Shown: piece by piece, positions 36,409 through 45,842 of the stretch
Layout of the letters: the number at the start of each line of letters is the position of its first letter
How positions within the stretch are numbered: the first letter of the stretch is position 1
From: JAGNZR01 sp051648485
Lineage (GTDB): Bacteria > Fusobacteriota > Fusobacteriia > Fusobacteriales > Fusobacteriaceae
DNA length: 64,000 bases
Assembly: GCA_051648485.1 (NCBI GenBank)
Contig: JBOFFH010000144.1
Location: 1 to 64,000 of the forward strand
Direction: 5' to 3'
Translations under genes and position numbers: made by a program
Notes under the pieces: model-generated
Seen by the model: the letters and a program-made list of their open reading frames with translations, nothing else
Database searches by the model: none
Told to the model about the DNA's origin: nothing

Positions 36409-37215
36409 CTATACTCTTTGTTCTTCGTATTTTGTTTTTAATTTTTGAAGAGTTTTTTTCTCTATCTGTCTAACTCTTTCTCTGGTTATATTAAAAACTT
36501 TACCAATTTGATCTAAGGTTTGAATTTCACAGCCATCTAATCCATATCTCCAAGTAAGAATTTGTTTTTCTCTTAAACTCAAATGTTCTAACATCTCTTT
36601 TGTTTTTGTTCTATGCATTCTTTCTAAAATTTCATCTTCCAAATTACTACCATCTGAAAAAATAATAGTATCTTGTAGATATATATCCTCTGAGACAGTT
36701 ATATTTAAAGATACTGTTTCTTGAAATTCCAACATAACTTTTTCAATTTGAACAGTACTCATACTCAGTTCTTTTGCAACTTCTTCTATATTTGCAACTT
36801 TATCATTATTTAAAAAACCATTTATCATTTTTTTATTTATTTTACTGATCAAATCATGTTTATAAGATGGAATTCTTATATCTCTACCCTTATTTATTAA
36901 AGCTTTGCTGATTGACTGCTTTATCCACCATACTGCATAAGTTGAAAACCTTGTTCCCTTATCCAAATTAAATTTGTCAATTGCATAGATAAGTCCTATG
37001 TTTCCTTCACTCACAAGGTCAATAAGACTCATCCCACGAATACTATACTTTTTAGCAACATTCACAACTAATCTTAAATTTTTAAGTATTAGCTCTTGTT
37101 TTGCTTCTTTATCACCCAGCTGTGCTGCTTCTAAAAGTACAACTTCCTCTTCCCTTGTTAGAAGTTTATATTTTTTTATATCATCTAAATATAATGATAC
37201 TAAATCTTTTTCCAT
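36409..37215 (-). CDS. sigma-70 family sigma factor (group 2-like)
   Basis: The 268-aa protein has regions 1.2 to 4.2: DLVSEGNIGLIYAIDKF and TRFSTYAVWWIKQSISKAL in region 2, and LDQIGKVFNITRERVRQIE in region 4. It lacks region 1.1, so it resembles an alternative or compact primary sigma rather than full-length RpoD. I use the ATG at 37215; a longer TTG start exists at 37242. It lies between gpsA and dnaN. Regulon unknown. Confidence 0.9.
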   Translation of the reverse strand: MEKDLVSLYLDDIKKYKLLTREEEVVLLEAAQLGDKEAKQELILKNLRLVVNVAKKYSIRGMSLIDLVSEGNIGLIYAIDKFNLDKGTRFSTYAVWWIKQSISKALINKGRDIRIPSYKHDLISKINKKMINGFLNNDKVANIEEVAKELSMSTVQIEKVMLEFQETVSLNITVSEDIYLQDTIIFSDGSNLEDEILERMHRTKTKEMLEHLSLREKQILTWRYGLDGCEIQTLDQIGKVFNITRERVRQIEKKTLQKLKTKYEEQRV

Positions 37216-37245
37216 AATATTTTTCAACCCCCATATTTCCAAATA

Positions 37246-38244
37246 TTAAAACTCTTCTTTTAGGTCCCTCATCATAAGAGTCGCCACAACATCTTTTGGT
37301 TCTGCTTCTTCATATAGAACTTCATAAATTCCTTTTACAATTGGCATCTCTACTCCAATTTTTTTAGCACTTTCATAAACTGCCTTAACAGTAGGCACCC
37401 CCTCTGCCACCATTATCATTTCTGAAAGTATGTCTTTTAATTTTTGACCTTTTCCTAACTTTTCTCCCACATATCTGTTTCTACTGTGTTGACTTCCACA
37501 AGTAACTATTAAATCTCCTATTCCTGTAAGTCCTGAAAATGTTTTTTCTTCTGCTCCCAGTGCCATTCCATACTTTATCATCTCTGCCAAACCTCTTGTC
37601 ATAAGAGCTGCTTTTGTATTATCTCCATAACCTATACCATCAGCTATTCCTGATCCGATAGCCAAACAGTTTTTTACAGCACCACCTATTTCAGCTCCGA
37701 TTATATCTTTTCCCGAATAAACTCTGAAACTTTTATTGTTGAAATATCCTTGTACTTCTTTTGCAACTTGTAAATCTCCTACTGCCACTATAGCAGTTGG
37801 AACTCCTGATGCTACTTCTTCAGCGTGAGTAGGCCCTGATAAAACAACTATATTTTTATGAAATTTCCCAAAAACTTCATCTTTTATAACTTCAGAAAGT
37901 CTTTTGCCCGTTGATATTTCAAGCCCTTTTGCTGTATTTACAAGTATCATATCCTCTTTTATTTGACTAGAGAATTTTTTTACAACTTCTCTTAACACTT
38001 GAGATGGAACTGAAAATACAACCATTTTTGCATTTTCTAAAACTTTCTCTACATTGCTTTCTATTTTAATATTCTCAGGAAATTTCATTCCAGGAAGATA
38101 TTTTTTATTTTCTTTATCATTTCTTAAATTTTGGGCTTGCTCTAAATTCCATTCCCACATTGTAACTTCATGACCGTTTTTAGCTAAAATTAATCCTAGT
38201 GCTGTTCCCCAACTTCCAGAACCAATTATTACAACCTTTTTCAT
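37246..38244 (-). CDS. gpsA: glycerol-3-phosphate dehydrogenase [NAD(P)+]
   Basis: The 332-aa enzyme begins with a Rossmann motif GSGSWGTALG and contains VVLSGPTHAEEVASG, GAEIGGAVKN with the catalytic Lys, GLTGIGDLIVTC and SRNRYVG, all GpsA hallmarks. It makes sn-glycerol-3-phosphate for phospholipids and is cotranscribed with plsY, the acyltransferase that uses the product. Confidence 0.97.
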   Translation of the reverse strand: MKKVVIIGSGSWGTALGLILAKNGHEVTMWEWNLEQAQNLRNDKENKKYLPGMKFPENIKIESNVEKVLENAKMVVFSVPSQVLREVVKKFSSQIKEDMILVNTAKGLEISTGKRLSEVIKDEVFGKFHKNIVVLSGPTHAEEVASGVPTAIVAVGDLQVAKEVQGYFNNKSFRVYSGKDIIGAEIGGAVKNCLAIGSGIADGIGYGDNTKAALMTRGLAEMIKYGMALGAEEKTFSGLTGIGDLIVTCGSQHSRNRYVGEKLGKGQKLKDILSEMIMVAEGVPTVKAVYESAKKIGVEMPIVKGIYEVLYEEAEPKDVVATLMMRDLKEEF

Positions 38245-38262
38245 AAAAGTCTCCTTGCATAT

Positions 38263-38874
38263 TTATTTTTTAACATTGAATTTATTTTCTGTTCCTTTTC
38301 TCAAACGTTCAATATTACTTTTGTGTTTGTATATAACGAAAATTGCCACTAAGAATGCCACTATAAAAAGTGGAACTCTTTCTACTTCAGGTTTCATATC
38401 CATAAAAATAACTAGAAATGGTAAAATTCCTGCTCCTATTACAGAACCTAAAGATATGTACTTCGTGAAATACACTACCAGTGAAAATATCACAAATACC
38501 AACAAAATTCCTTTTGGAAAAAGAAATAAAAAAACTCCTAAGCTTGTTGCCACACCTTTTCCACCATTAAAATTTAAAAATATTGAAAGTGTATGACCTA
38601 TTATAGACACTAACCCTAAAGAAATAAGTGCTGTTCCTGTTATACCAAAAATTGAACTTGCAACCAATAATGGGAGATAACCCTTTAAAGCATCTAGTAT
38701 TAAAACTAAAATTCCATATTTAGCTCCTAAAGTTCTATAGGCATTTGTTGCACCCGAATTTTTACTTCCATACTCTCTTATATCTATATTTTTAGAAATT
38801 TTCCCTACCCAAACTCCATTAGGTAACGCTCCAAAAAGATAACTTATTACAACCATGATTAAAAAATAAACCAT
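38263..38874 (-). CDS. plsY: acyl-phosphate glycerol-3-phosphate acyltransferase PlsY
   Basis: The 203-aa membrane enzyme has the PlsY loops SYLFGALPNGVWVGK, YGSKNSGATNAYRTLG and NFNGGKGVATSLG. It acylates glycerol-3-phosphate in the first step of phosphatidate synthesis. I use the ATG at 38874 with TTGGAG upstream; the longest frame starts five codons earlier at TTG. Confidence 0.95.
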   Translation of the reverse strand: MVYFLIMVVISYLFGALPNGVWVGKISKNIDIREYGSKNSGATNAYRTLGAKYGILVLILDALKGYLPLLVASSIFGITGTALISLGLVSIIGHTLSIFLNFNGGKGVATSLGVFLFLFPKGILLVFVIFSLVVYFTKYISLGSVIGAGILPFLVIFMDMKPEVERVPLFIVAFLVAIFVIYKHKSNIERLRKGTENKFNVKK

Positions 38875-38956
38875 TTGTTTCAACTCCAATCTTATTTTTT
38901 TTAATTAACTATTTTTTTTATTATATCAATTTTTATCAGAAAAATAAAGCATTTCT

Positions 38957-38997
38957 TTAAAAAGAAAGCACTTGAAGTTTTCTTTCAAGTGCTTTCT
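38957..38997 (-). terminator. intrinsic terminator after malic enzyme gene
   Basis: AGAAAGCACTTGAA (38963-38976) and TTCAAGTGCTTTCT (38984-38997) pair perfectly with a 7-nt loop, followed on the minus strand by TTTTTAAAG. Confidence 0.9.
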
Positions 38998-39011
38998 ATA
39001 TTTTTTTATAT

Positions 39012-40190
39012 TTATTCTCTACAAAGTTTTTGTTCTTTGGCTATTCTTTCTACCTCTTGTGCTACTGCTTCAGCTACTCTAGGATCAAAAGGATTAGGAA
39101 TTATGTAATCTACTGTCAATTCCTCTTCTTTAAGCAAACTAGCTATTGCATAAGCTGCAGCCATTTTCATCTCTTCTGAAATTTTTCTAGACTTAGCTCT
39201 TAAAGCACCTTTAAAAAGTCCTGGAAAAGCTAATACATTGTTTACTTGATTAGGATAATCTGAACGACCCGTTCCAACTATTTTAGCACCAGCTCTTAAA
39301 GCTAGTTCTGGCATAATTTCAGGTGTTGGATTGGCCATAGCAAAAATAATAGCATCTTTATTCATAGTTCTTACCATCTCTTCAGTTAAAGCTCCCCCTA
39401 CAGAAACTCCTATGAATATATCAGCATCTTTAATTGCCACTGTTAAATCTCCAGCAATATCATTTTTATTTGTAAGTTCAGCTAGTTCAGCTTTAGAGAA
39501 ATCGTAAGTATCTTTTTCTGATCTTCTTAAAATTCCATGTTTATCTAAAACTATAATTTCTTCTACACCTAATTCTTTTATAAGTTTAGTGATTGAACTT
39601 CCTGCTGCTCCAGCTCCATTTACCACTACTTTAGCTTCAGATAAATTTTTCTTTAATAATTTATAAGAATTCAATATTCCTGCCACTGTTACTATAGCTG
39701 TTCCATGTTGATCATCGTGAAACACTGGGATATCTAGCTCTTCTTTCAGACGTTTTTCTATCTCTATACATCTAGGAGCTGAAATATCTTCAAGATTTAT
39801 TCCACCAAAACTTGGAGCTATATTTTTTATAGTTCTTATTATTTCTTCTGTATCTTTAGTATCTAAAGCAATTGGAAAAGCATCTATCCCTCCAAATTCT
39901 TTAAATAAAATACATTTTCCTTCCATTACTGGAAGAGAAGCTTCAGGTCCGATATCTCCTAAACCTAAAACTGCTGTTCCGTCTGTAATAACTGCAACCA
40001 TATTTCCTTTAGCAGTATATTTATAAACATTATTTTTATCTTTTGCTATTTCCAAACAAGGTTGAGCAACTCCTGGAGAATAAGCTAAACTTAACTCTTC
40101 TTTAGTTGTTACTGGAACTTTCGAAATAACTTCTATTTTTCCTACAAATTTTTCATGAAGTTTCAATGATTCTTCGTAAACGTTCGACAT
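39012..40190 (-). CDS. NAD-dependent malic enzyme
   Basis: The 392-aa enzyme has the malic-enzyme core YSPGVAQPCLEIA and FHDDQHGTAIVT, a Rossmann GAGAAGSSI and the LALRAGAKIVGTGRSDYPNQ segment. It converts malate to pyruvate plus CO2. It follows the fumarase subunit genes (2 bp gap), so the operon takes fumarate through malate to pyruvate. Confidence 0.95.
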   Translation of the reverse strand: MSNVYEESLKLHEKFVGKIEVISKVPVTTKEELSLAYSPGVAQPCLEIAKDKNNVYKYTAKGNMVAVITDGTAVLGLGDIGPEASLPVMEGKCILFKEFGGIDAFPIALDTKDTEEIIRTIKNIAPSFGGINLEDISAPRCIEIEKRLKEELDIPVFHDDQHGTAIVTVAGILNSYKLLKKNLSEAKVVVNGAGAAGSSITKLIKELGVEEIIVLDKHGILRRSEKDTYDFSKAELAELTNKNDIAGDLTVAIKDADIFIGVSVGGALTEEMVRTMNKDAIIFAMANPTPEIMPELALRAGAKIVGTGRSDYPNQVNNVLAFPGLFKGALRAKSRKISEEMKMAAAYAIASLLKEEELTVDYIIPNPFDPRVAEAVAQEVERIAKEQKLCRE

Positions 40191-40191
40191 C

Positions 40192-40743
40192 TTATTTCTC
40201 CTCCGAATATTGTTTTTGACCTTCTATGTACAAATCCCCACCATATACATCATTGATTACTATAGCTGGAAAATCTTCCACATAAAGTTTTCTAATAGCT
40301 TCTGCACCCAAATCTTCATAAGCAATCATTTCTGAGCTTTTTATAGTTTTAGCTATTAAAGCTGCTGCTCCTCCTGTGGCTGCAAAATACACTCCATGAT
40401 TTTTTATCATGCTTTCTTTTACAGTTTTATCTCTTTTTCCTTTTCCAATCATTCCTTTTAAGCCAGCATCTAAAAGTGCTGGAGCATAGGTATCCATTCT
40501 GTAACTGGTAGTAGGTCCTGCACTTCCTATAACTTGACCTGGTTTTGCTGGTGTTGGCCCCACATAATATATTATTTGTCCTTTGAGTTCAAAAGGAAGT
40601 TCTTTTCCTTCTTGCAAAAGGTTATAAAGTCTACTATGGGCTGCATCCCTAGCTGTATAAATATACCCGGTTATAAGTACAGAGTCTCCAGACTTCAATC
40701 CTGTTATTTGTTCTTTTGTTAAAGGGGTTAATATTTTTTTCAT
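40192..40743 (-). CDS. class I fumarase, beta subunit
   Basis: The 183-aa protein has the fumarase C-terminal domain (LTPLTKEQITGLKSGDSVLITG, GPTTSYRMDTYAP, KNHGVYFAATGGAAAL). The ATG at 40743 shares ATGA with the alpha-subunit stop, a clear coupling; a much longer frame exists upstream but is not used. With the alpha subunit it forms a two-chain Fe-S fumarate hydratase, or a related tartrate dehydratase. Confidence 0.94.
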   Translation of the reverse strand: MKKILTPLTKEQITGLKSGDSVLITGYIYTARDAAHSRLYNLLQEGKELPFELKGQIIYYVGPTPAKPGQVIGSAGPTTSYRMDTYAPALLDAGLKGMIGKGKRDKTVKESMIKNHGVYFAATGGAAALIAKTIKSSEMIAYEDLGAEAIRKLYVEDFPAIVINDVYGGDLYIEGQKQYSEEK

Positions 40744-41597
40744 AGCAATTCCCCCTCTATAACTATCTCTTTGTGTCTTGCAGCATGACAATTTATATTG
40801 ATTGCTACAGGTAATGAGGCTATGTGGCAAGGAAAGCTTTCTACTTTAACTGCTAAAGCTGTAGTGTTTCCACCAAGCCCCATAGGTCCTACACCTGTTT
40901 TGTTGATAAGAACTAATAATTCTTTTTCTAACTTTGCATCTAGAGCATGGGGACTTTCATCTTCAATATCTCTCATTAAAGCTTCTTTTGCAAGTTGAGC
41001 AGCTTTTTCAAAACTTCCTCCTATACCTACTCCAACTATTATCGGAGGACAAGGGTTCCCACCTGCATTTTTTACAGTATCAACTACTAATTTTTTAACT
41101 CCTTCTATTCCATCAGCAGGTCTTAACATTTTTACTAAACTCATGTTTTCAGACCCTCCACCTTTTGGAGCCACTGTAATTCTTACTTTATCCCATCCTA
41201 CGATGAGTTTTGTATGAATCACAGCTGGAGTATTGTCTTTGGTATTAATTCTATCTAAAGGGTGACGGACAATCGATTTTCTCAAATATCCTTTTTCATA
41301 CCCTCTTCTGACTCCCTCTTGAATAGCTTCATAGATATCCCCTGAAATTTTAATTTCAGTTCCAACTTCTAAAAATATAACTACAAGACCTGTATCTTGG
41401 CACATAGGAACATTTTCATTTTGAGCTATCTCATCATTTAAGATTATCTGCTCTAAAACATTTCTAGCTACTGGAGATTTTTCTATTTTTAATGATGATT
41501 TTATTTTATTTAACACATCTGTCCCAATCTTTTCATTGGATTCTATGCATAATCTAGAAACTTCATCTGTAACTTTTTCCAAATTTAAAACTTTCAT
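40740..41597 (-). CDS. class I fumarase, alpha subunit
   Basis: The 285-aa protein has the alpha-domain motifs VPMCQDTGLVVIF with a cluster Cys near residue 61, GGGSENMS, GNPCPPIIVGVGIGG and GPMGLGGNTTAL. It binds the [4Fe-4S] cluster and hydrates fumarate. It overlaps the beta-subunit start. Confidence 0.94.
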   Translation of the reverse strand: MKVLNLEKVTDEVSRLCIESNEKIGTDVLNKIKSSLKIEKSPVARNVLEQIILNDEIAQNENVPMCQDTGLVVIFLEVGTEIKISGDIYEAIQEGVRRGYEKGYLRKSIVRHPLDRINTKDNTPAVIHTKLIVGWDKVRITVAPKGGGSENMSLVKMLRPADGIEGVKKLVVDTVKNAGGNPCPPIIVGVGIGGSFEKAAQLAKEALMRDIEDESPHALDAKLEKELLVLINKTGVGPMGLGGNTTALAVKVESFPCHIASLPVAININCHAARHKEIVIEGELL

Positions 41598-41618
41598 AGT
41601 TTCACCCCAATGAAAAAT

Positions 41619-42113
41619 TTATTTTATAAGCTTTACTCTCATTAATAAATCTCCAACTTTTACATTTCCGGTTGCAACTACTTCAATTTTCTCTACAATA
41701 TCCATATTGTTTATGATAATTGGAGTTTTTACTGAAAGTGCGTTAGCTTTTAAAAATTCTAAATCATATTTAACTAATTCGTCTCCGACTTTTACTGTTG
41801 AACCAGCTTCAGCAACTCTTACGAATCCTTCACCTTTAAGTTGAACTGTATTAATCCCAAAATGAACAATCATTTCAAGTCCATTAGGAACTTCAAAACT
41901 TACAGCATGATTAGTTTCAAATATATCTATCTCTGCAGCTACCGGTGCATAAATAGCTCCTTCTGTAGGATCAATAGCACACCCGTCTCCTATCATTTTT
42001 TGAGCAAAAGCCTCATCTGGAACCTCAGATAAATCTATAACCTTTCCATTTAAAGGTGAATAAATATTAAACCAATTTTCCTCTTTCTTTTTAAAAAAAT
42101 CAAATATTCCCAT
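41619..42113 (-). CDS. crr: PTS glucose-type IIA component
   Basis: The 164-aa soluble protein has the EIIA-Glc motifs SPLNGKVIDLSEVPDEAFA and LEMIVHFGINTV with the phosphorylated His. It phosphorylates the EIIB of glucose-family PTS transporters and may regulate other transporters. It lies 21 bp upstream of the fumarase genes and may head that operon. Confidence 0.93.
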   Translation of the reverse strand: MGIFDFFKKKEENWFNIYSPLNGKVIDLSEVPDEAFAQKMIGDGCAIDPTEGAIYAPVAAEIDIFETNHAVSFEVPNGLEMIVHFGINTVQLKGEGFVRVAEAGSTVKVGDELVKYDLEFLKANALSVKTPIIINNMDIVEKIEVVATGNVKVGDLLMRVKLIK

Positions 42114-42228
42114 ACAACATCCTCCTAAAATTTTATTTTATTTAATCCCTCATGTACATTTTTTCATATTTTTTTAATAAAATCAAGGTTTTTTTCTTTT
42201 TTCTTTTTTAAAAATCACTTTTTTTTTA

Positions 42229-42243
42229 TTTGAATAATTCAAA
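42229..42243. promoter_or_regulatory. inverted repeat TTTGAAT-A-ATTCAAA upstream of crr
   Basis: Perfect 7-bp arms around one base, about 115 bp upstream of the EIIA gene. A similar repeat with a 3-nt spacer lies at 60678-60694. Candidate operator only. Confidence 0.35.
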
Positions 42244-42311
42244 TGTTGAAATTTAGTTTAAAATGTAGTATATTTAACCAAGTAAAAGCAGTATAAATAT
42301 ATTATCTAAAC

Positions 42312-42343
42312 AAAAAGAGGCGACATTGAGTCAGCCTCTTTTC
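42312..42343 (-). terminator. intrinsic terminator after the FplA-like gene
   Basis: AAAAGAGGC and GCCTCTTTT pair over 9 bp, extended by an inner GAC/GTC. T-rich sequence follows on the minus strand. Confidence 0.8.
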
Positions 42344-42345
42344 TA

Positions 42346-44691
42346 TTAAAAAATATATCCTATATGTACTTGGAAAAGAACTCCAGAAGTTAAAGCATTA
42401 TTAGATAACACAAAATCCATTGGTCCTAAAAATGTATCCCAACCTAATCCTATTCCATATCCATGAACTTTATCTTTCCATACCTCTTTAGAATGACCTA
42501 AAGAAATACCGTTATAACTAGTAGATTCATAGTTATATGTTGCCATGTTATATCTTCCCATAAGATGTAGTGAATTAAACAAAGAATATTTAAGACCTAT
42601 TACGCCTGCAAAATACTCATCTGTTCTAATCGCTCCTAAAGGAAGTCCATAAAACATATTACTTCTTTTCAATACGTCATTTCTAAGTCCTCCTATTGAA
42701 AATAGTTCTGATAAAGGGGCATTTTCTGAACGTTCAATAAGACCTCCATTCACTCCAGTATTCATAGAAACCTTTTTACTCAAAGGAAAATAGAGATTAC
42801 CACTGTAAAAATATCCTTGAAAAAAATCTCCACCACTTGTTGGATTTACGATAAACGCCTGAGTTAAAACTTTTGTTCCTTCTGTAGGATAAAAATTTGC
42901 ATTTAATGTATCGTAGTAAATAGTCAATCCATTCGTAAAAAATGAACCTGATTCTTTAAATTTTGTAAGTTTTTTTAATTCTAATCCTGAAGCGTACTCT
43001 GTTCCAATATTTTTAAATCCTAAACTGTATCCTAAAATTGCTTTATTAAACAATGTTGTTCCTGTAGAAATGCTTGCTTCAAACTTATCACTCCTATAAG
43101 TCGAGATATTTTGATCATTTTTATAAATAAAAATAGGATCATATCCATAAGAAATCTCTCCTGAAACCAAAAGTTCATTTTTGAAAATTTTATAACTGCT
43201 CAAATCTTTTAAAAATATTTTTGGATATTTAGAAAGTTCTGTTTTTATAGTATAATTTTTTTTCGAAATACCTATTTTTTTCAACACAGGAATTTCTGCT
43301 GATATTTCTAAGCCTGCTCCATAATTAGAAGCATATGATAAACCTGCATTAAGTTTATTATCAATTTTTTCTCTCACTATAAATTTGACAGTATCATCTT
43401 CAACTTTATAGAAAACTCTATCTACATAGTTTGTTGCATAAACTTTTTCAGCCCATAAATTAAGAGCTTTTCTATCCATAATCTCTTGTTTTGGTTTCAA
43501 CTCCATAACTTCTTTTTCTGTTAAAACTTTATTTCCTACAAGTTTTATATTTTTTATTTTTACTTCCAAAGGCTTTAATTTTTCAGCTTTTTCTTTTATA
43601 GCTCTGAAAGCTTTTGGATTTGACAATGTTTTCCAAACATAATCTAAACTTTCTGCTGAAATTTCTCCCTCTTTTACCAATCCATCCAAATTGTCAAAAT
43701 CTAAAGTGCTATGATTTTTAACATCTGGTGTTATCAGTATATCAGGTAAATTCTTTTGATTTTTTATACTCACATCTCCATTATATGTAGATAATTTATC
43801 TAAAATCTCTATTATATTGGAATTATCTGAAATAACTACAGAATCTGCAGAAATATCCACTCCAATCACTATGTCTGCACCCATGTTTATTGCTTCTATA
43901 ATTGGTAAATTATCTGCGACTCCTCCATCTATATAATACTTATCTCCATCTCTTATAGGATCTAAGAATGTTGGAATAGCCATACTTTTTAAAGTAGACA
44001 AAGCTAAATCTCCACTGCTTTCTCCAACAGATTTTCCTGTTTGCAAATCTGTAGTCATAGCTTTAAAAGGAATAGGTAATTCATAAAAATTATTTATTGA
44101 TTCAGCTTTTCCGAAAATTTCTTTCAGTTGCAAATAAATATGTTCACCTGTTAAAACACCCATAGGTAGAGATAGTTTAAAATCTTTGCTTATTGAAAGA
44201 GTCAATGGATATTTGCTTGTATTAGTTTTTTGAATTATATCTTCAAACTCTCTAGAAGAGGTATTTGTGAACAGTTTATTAAAATTTAAAGCTGTTATTG
44301 TTTTTTGAATTTCATCAGGAGTATATCCTATAGAATACATAGCAGCTACTATACTTCCAGCACTCGTTCCTAAAATATAATCTATTGGAACATTGTATTT
44401 TTCAATAACTTTTAAAACTCCTATATGAGCAGCTCCTTTGGCTCCACCTCCACTGAGTACCAAAGCTACTTTTGGTCTTTTTTCAGAAACTTTATTTATT
44501 TCATTAAGTGGTACATCTTTTTCTAAAAATTTATTTTTTAACTTTTCCAAACTTTCTTTTTTTCTCATAAATTCTTCAATTTGAGCATCTATTGCTGAAA
44601 TTTTTTCAGCTGTACTATTTACTCTTGTTTCACTTTGAGAAAAAAGTAAAGTCGAAATCAAAATAAAACTCAATACTATTTTTTTCTTCAT
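42346..44691 (-). CDS. fplA: FplA-like patatin phospholipase, type Vd autotransporter
   Basis: The 781-aa protein has a signal peptide (KKKIVLSFILISTLLFSQ), a patatin domain with oxyanion GGGAKGAAHIG, nucleophile GTSAGS and DGG catalytic Asp (about residues 65-275), a POTRA-like domain (about 370-450) and a C-terminal 16-strand BamA-type barrel ending in Phe. This is the architecture of Fusobacterium FplA, a type Vd autotransporter phospholipase A1. Start chosen at 44691, with AGGAG 6 nt upstream. It has its own terminator. Confidence 0.93.
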   Translation of the reverse strand: MKKKIVLSFILISTLLFSQSETRVNSTAEKISAIDAQIEEFMRKKESLEKLKNKFLEKDVPLNEINKVSEKRPKVALVLSGGGAKGAAHIGVLKVIEKYNVPIDYILGTSAGSIVAAMYSIGYTPDEIQKTITALNFNKLFTNTSSREFEDIIQKTNTSKYPLTLSISKDFKLSLPMGVLTGEHIYLQLKEIFGKAESINNFYELPIPFKAMTTDLQTGKSVGESSGDLALSTLKSMAIPTFLDPIRDGDKYYIDGGVADNLPIIEAINMGADIVIGVDISADSVVISDNSNIIEILDKLSTYNGDVSIKNQKNLPDILITPDVKNHSTLDFDNLDGLVKEGEISAESLDYVWKTLSNPKAFRAIKEKAEKLKPLEVKIKNIKLVGNKVLTEKEVMELKPKQEIMDRKALNLWAEKVYATNYVDRVFYKVEDDTVKFIVREKIDNKLNAGLSYASNYGAGLEISAEIPVLKKIGISKKNYTIKTELSKYPKIFLKDLSSYKIFKNELLVSGEISYGYDPIFIYKNDQNISTYRSDKFEASISTGTTLFNKAILGYSLGFKNIGTEYASGLELKKLTKFKESGSFFTNGLTIYYDTLNANFYPTEGTKVLTQAFIVNPTSGGDFFQGYFYSGNLYFPLSKKVSMNTGVNGGLIERSENAPLSELFSIGGLRNDVLKRSNMFYGLPLGAIRTDEYFAGVIGLKYSLFNSLHLMGRYNMATYNYESTSYNGISLGHSKEVWKDKVHGYGIGLGWDTFLGPMDFVLSNNALTSGVLFQVHIGYIF

Positions 44692-44721
44692 TAACATCTC
44701 CTATTTTTATTTTACATTTAG

Positions 44722-44755
44722 AATAAAAAGGATGCTAAAAACAATTAGCATCCTT
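44722..44755 (-). terminator. intrinsic terminator after the fabK-like gene
   Basis: AAGGATGCTAA (44728-44738) and TTAGCATCCTT (44745-44755) form an 11-bp perfect stem, T-rich on the minus strand. Confidence 0.87.
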
Positions 44756-44765
44756 ATCAATTTTA

Positions 44766-45716
44766 CTATTCTTTAGGCATTCTATCTAAAAGTTCTTCTT
44801 TAGCTGTTTTTAAACCTGTTACAAGGTCGTGAAGTATCTCTTCAACCGTAGCACGTTTATTTACCATAGATGCAACTTGCCCTGCCATAACACTTCCTAA
44901 AGAAGTCTCTCCGTCGATAACCGCCATTCTAAGCTTTCCACGTCCCATCTCTTCAATCTCTTCTTTTGAAGCCCCATTTTTTTCTTTTTCTAGCATCTCT
45001 TTTGCTAATTTATTTTCTATAACTCTAACTGGATGTCCTGTAAAAGTTCCTGTCACAACTGTTGAACGATCTTTAGCTTTTAAAATTGCTTCTTTATAGT
45101 TGTCGTGAATCAAACACTCATCAGCTGTTAAAAATATTGTTCCCGCTTGAATTCCACAAGCTCCTAACGCAAAGGCTGCTAAAAATTGATGTCCTCCTGC
45201 AATTCCTCCTGCACCTATAACAGGAATTGTAACTGCTGATGCAACTTGAGGTAAAAGTGACATAGTAGTGAGCTGTCCTATGTGTCCTCCTGCTTCCATT
45301 CCTTCAGCTATTACAGCATCTGCACCTATTTTTTCCATTCTTTTAGCCAATGCCACAGATGGAATAACTGGTATTACTTTTATTCCAGCTGCTTTAAGTT
45401 TTTCTATGTATGGACCTGGATTTCCAGCACCTGTTGTTACAACTTTAACTCCTTCTTCTATACATACATCTATCTGATCAGGAATATTTTCCATCATTAG
45501 CATTAAATTTACTCCAAAAGGATTATCAGTTATAGATTTTGCTTTTTTTATTTGAGTTCTTAACAACTCTCCAGTCATACCTCCACCAGCAATTATTCCT
45601 AGTCCTCCAGCTTTAGATACATGACCTGCTAAATTTCCATCAGATATCCAAGCCATAGCTCCTTGTATAATTGGATATTTTATTCCTAAAAGCTTGCACA
45701 GTCTGTTATTTTCCAT
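44766..45716 (-). CDS. fabK: FabK-type enoyl-ACP reductase (NMO-like flavoprotein)
   Basis: The 316-aa TIM-barrel flavoprotein opens CKLLGIKYPIIQGAMAWISDG and has the FabK hallmarks HVSKAGGLGIIAGGGM and AEGMEAGGHIG with the catalytic His, and EVASAVTIPVIGAGGIA-type FMN site. FabK reduces enoyl-ACP in fatty acid synthesis. It lies beside a paralogue of the nitronate-monooxygenase branch and ends at its own terminator. Confidence 0.88.
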   Translation of the reverse strand: MENNRLCKLLGIKYPIIQGAMAWISDGNLAGHVSKAGGLGIIAGGGMTGELLRTQIKKAKSITDNPFGVNLMLMMENIPDQIDVCIEEGVKVVTTGAGNPGPYIEKLKAAGIKVIPVIPSVALAKRMEKIGADAVIAEGMEAGGHIGQLTTMSLLPQVASAVTIPVIGAGGIAGGHQFLAAFALGACGIQAGTIFLTADECLIHDNYKEAILKAKDRSTVVTGTFTGHPVRVIENKLAKEMLEKEKNGASKEEIEEMGRGKLRMAVIDGETSLGSVMAGQVASMVNKRATVEEILHDLVTGLKTAKEELLDRMPKE

Positions 45717-45791
45717 ATTTTCCTCCTAAATTTGCCTAATTGTTTTTTTATAATCGTTAAATTATAACATACATTCAAAAAAAATTAAATA

Positions 45792-45836
45792 AAAAAAGAT
45801 TACTCCGAACTATTACATCCATTTGTAATCTTTTTT
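45792..45836 (-). terminator. intrinsic terminator after the nitronate monooxygenase-like gene
   Basis: AAAAAAGATTAC (45792-45803) and GTAATCTTTTTT (45825-45836) pair over 12 bp around a 21-nt loop. Confidence 0.8.
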
Positions 45837-45842
45837 ATATTA

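Noticed and set aside
40744..40830. N-terminal extension of the fumarase beta subunit
   Set aside because: The extension overlaps the alpha-subunit gene out of frame, and an ATGA overlap with a normal start lies at 40743.
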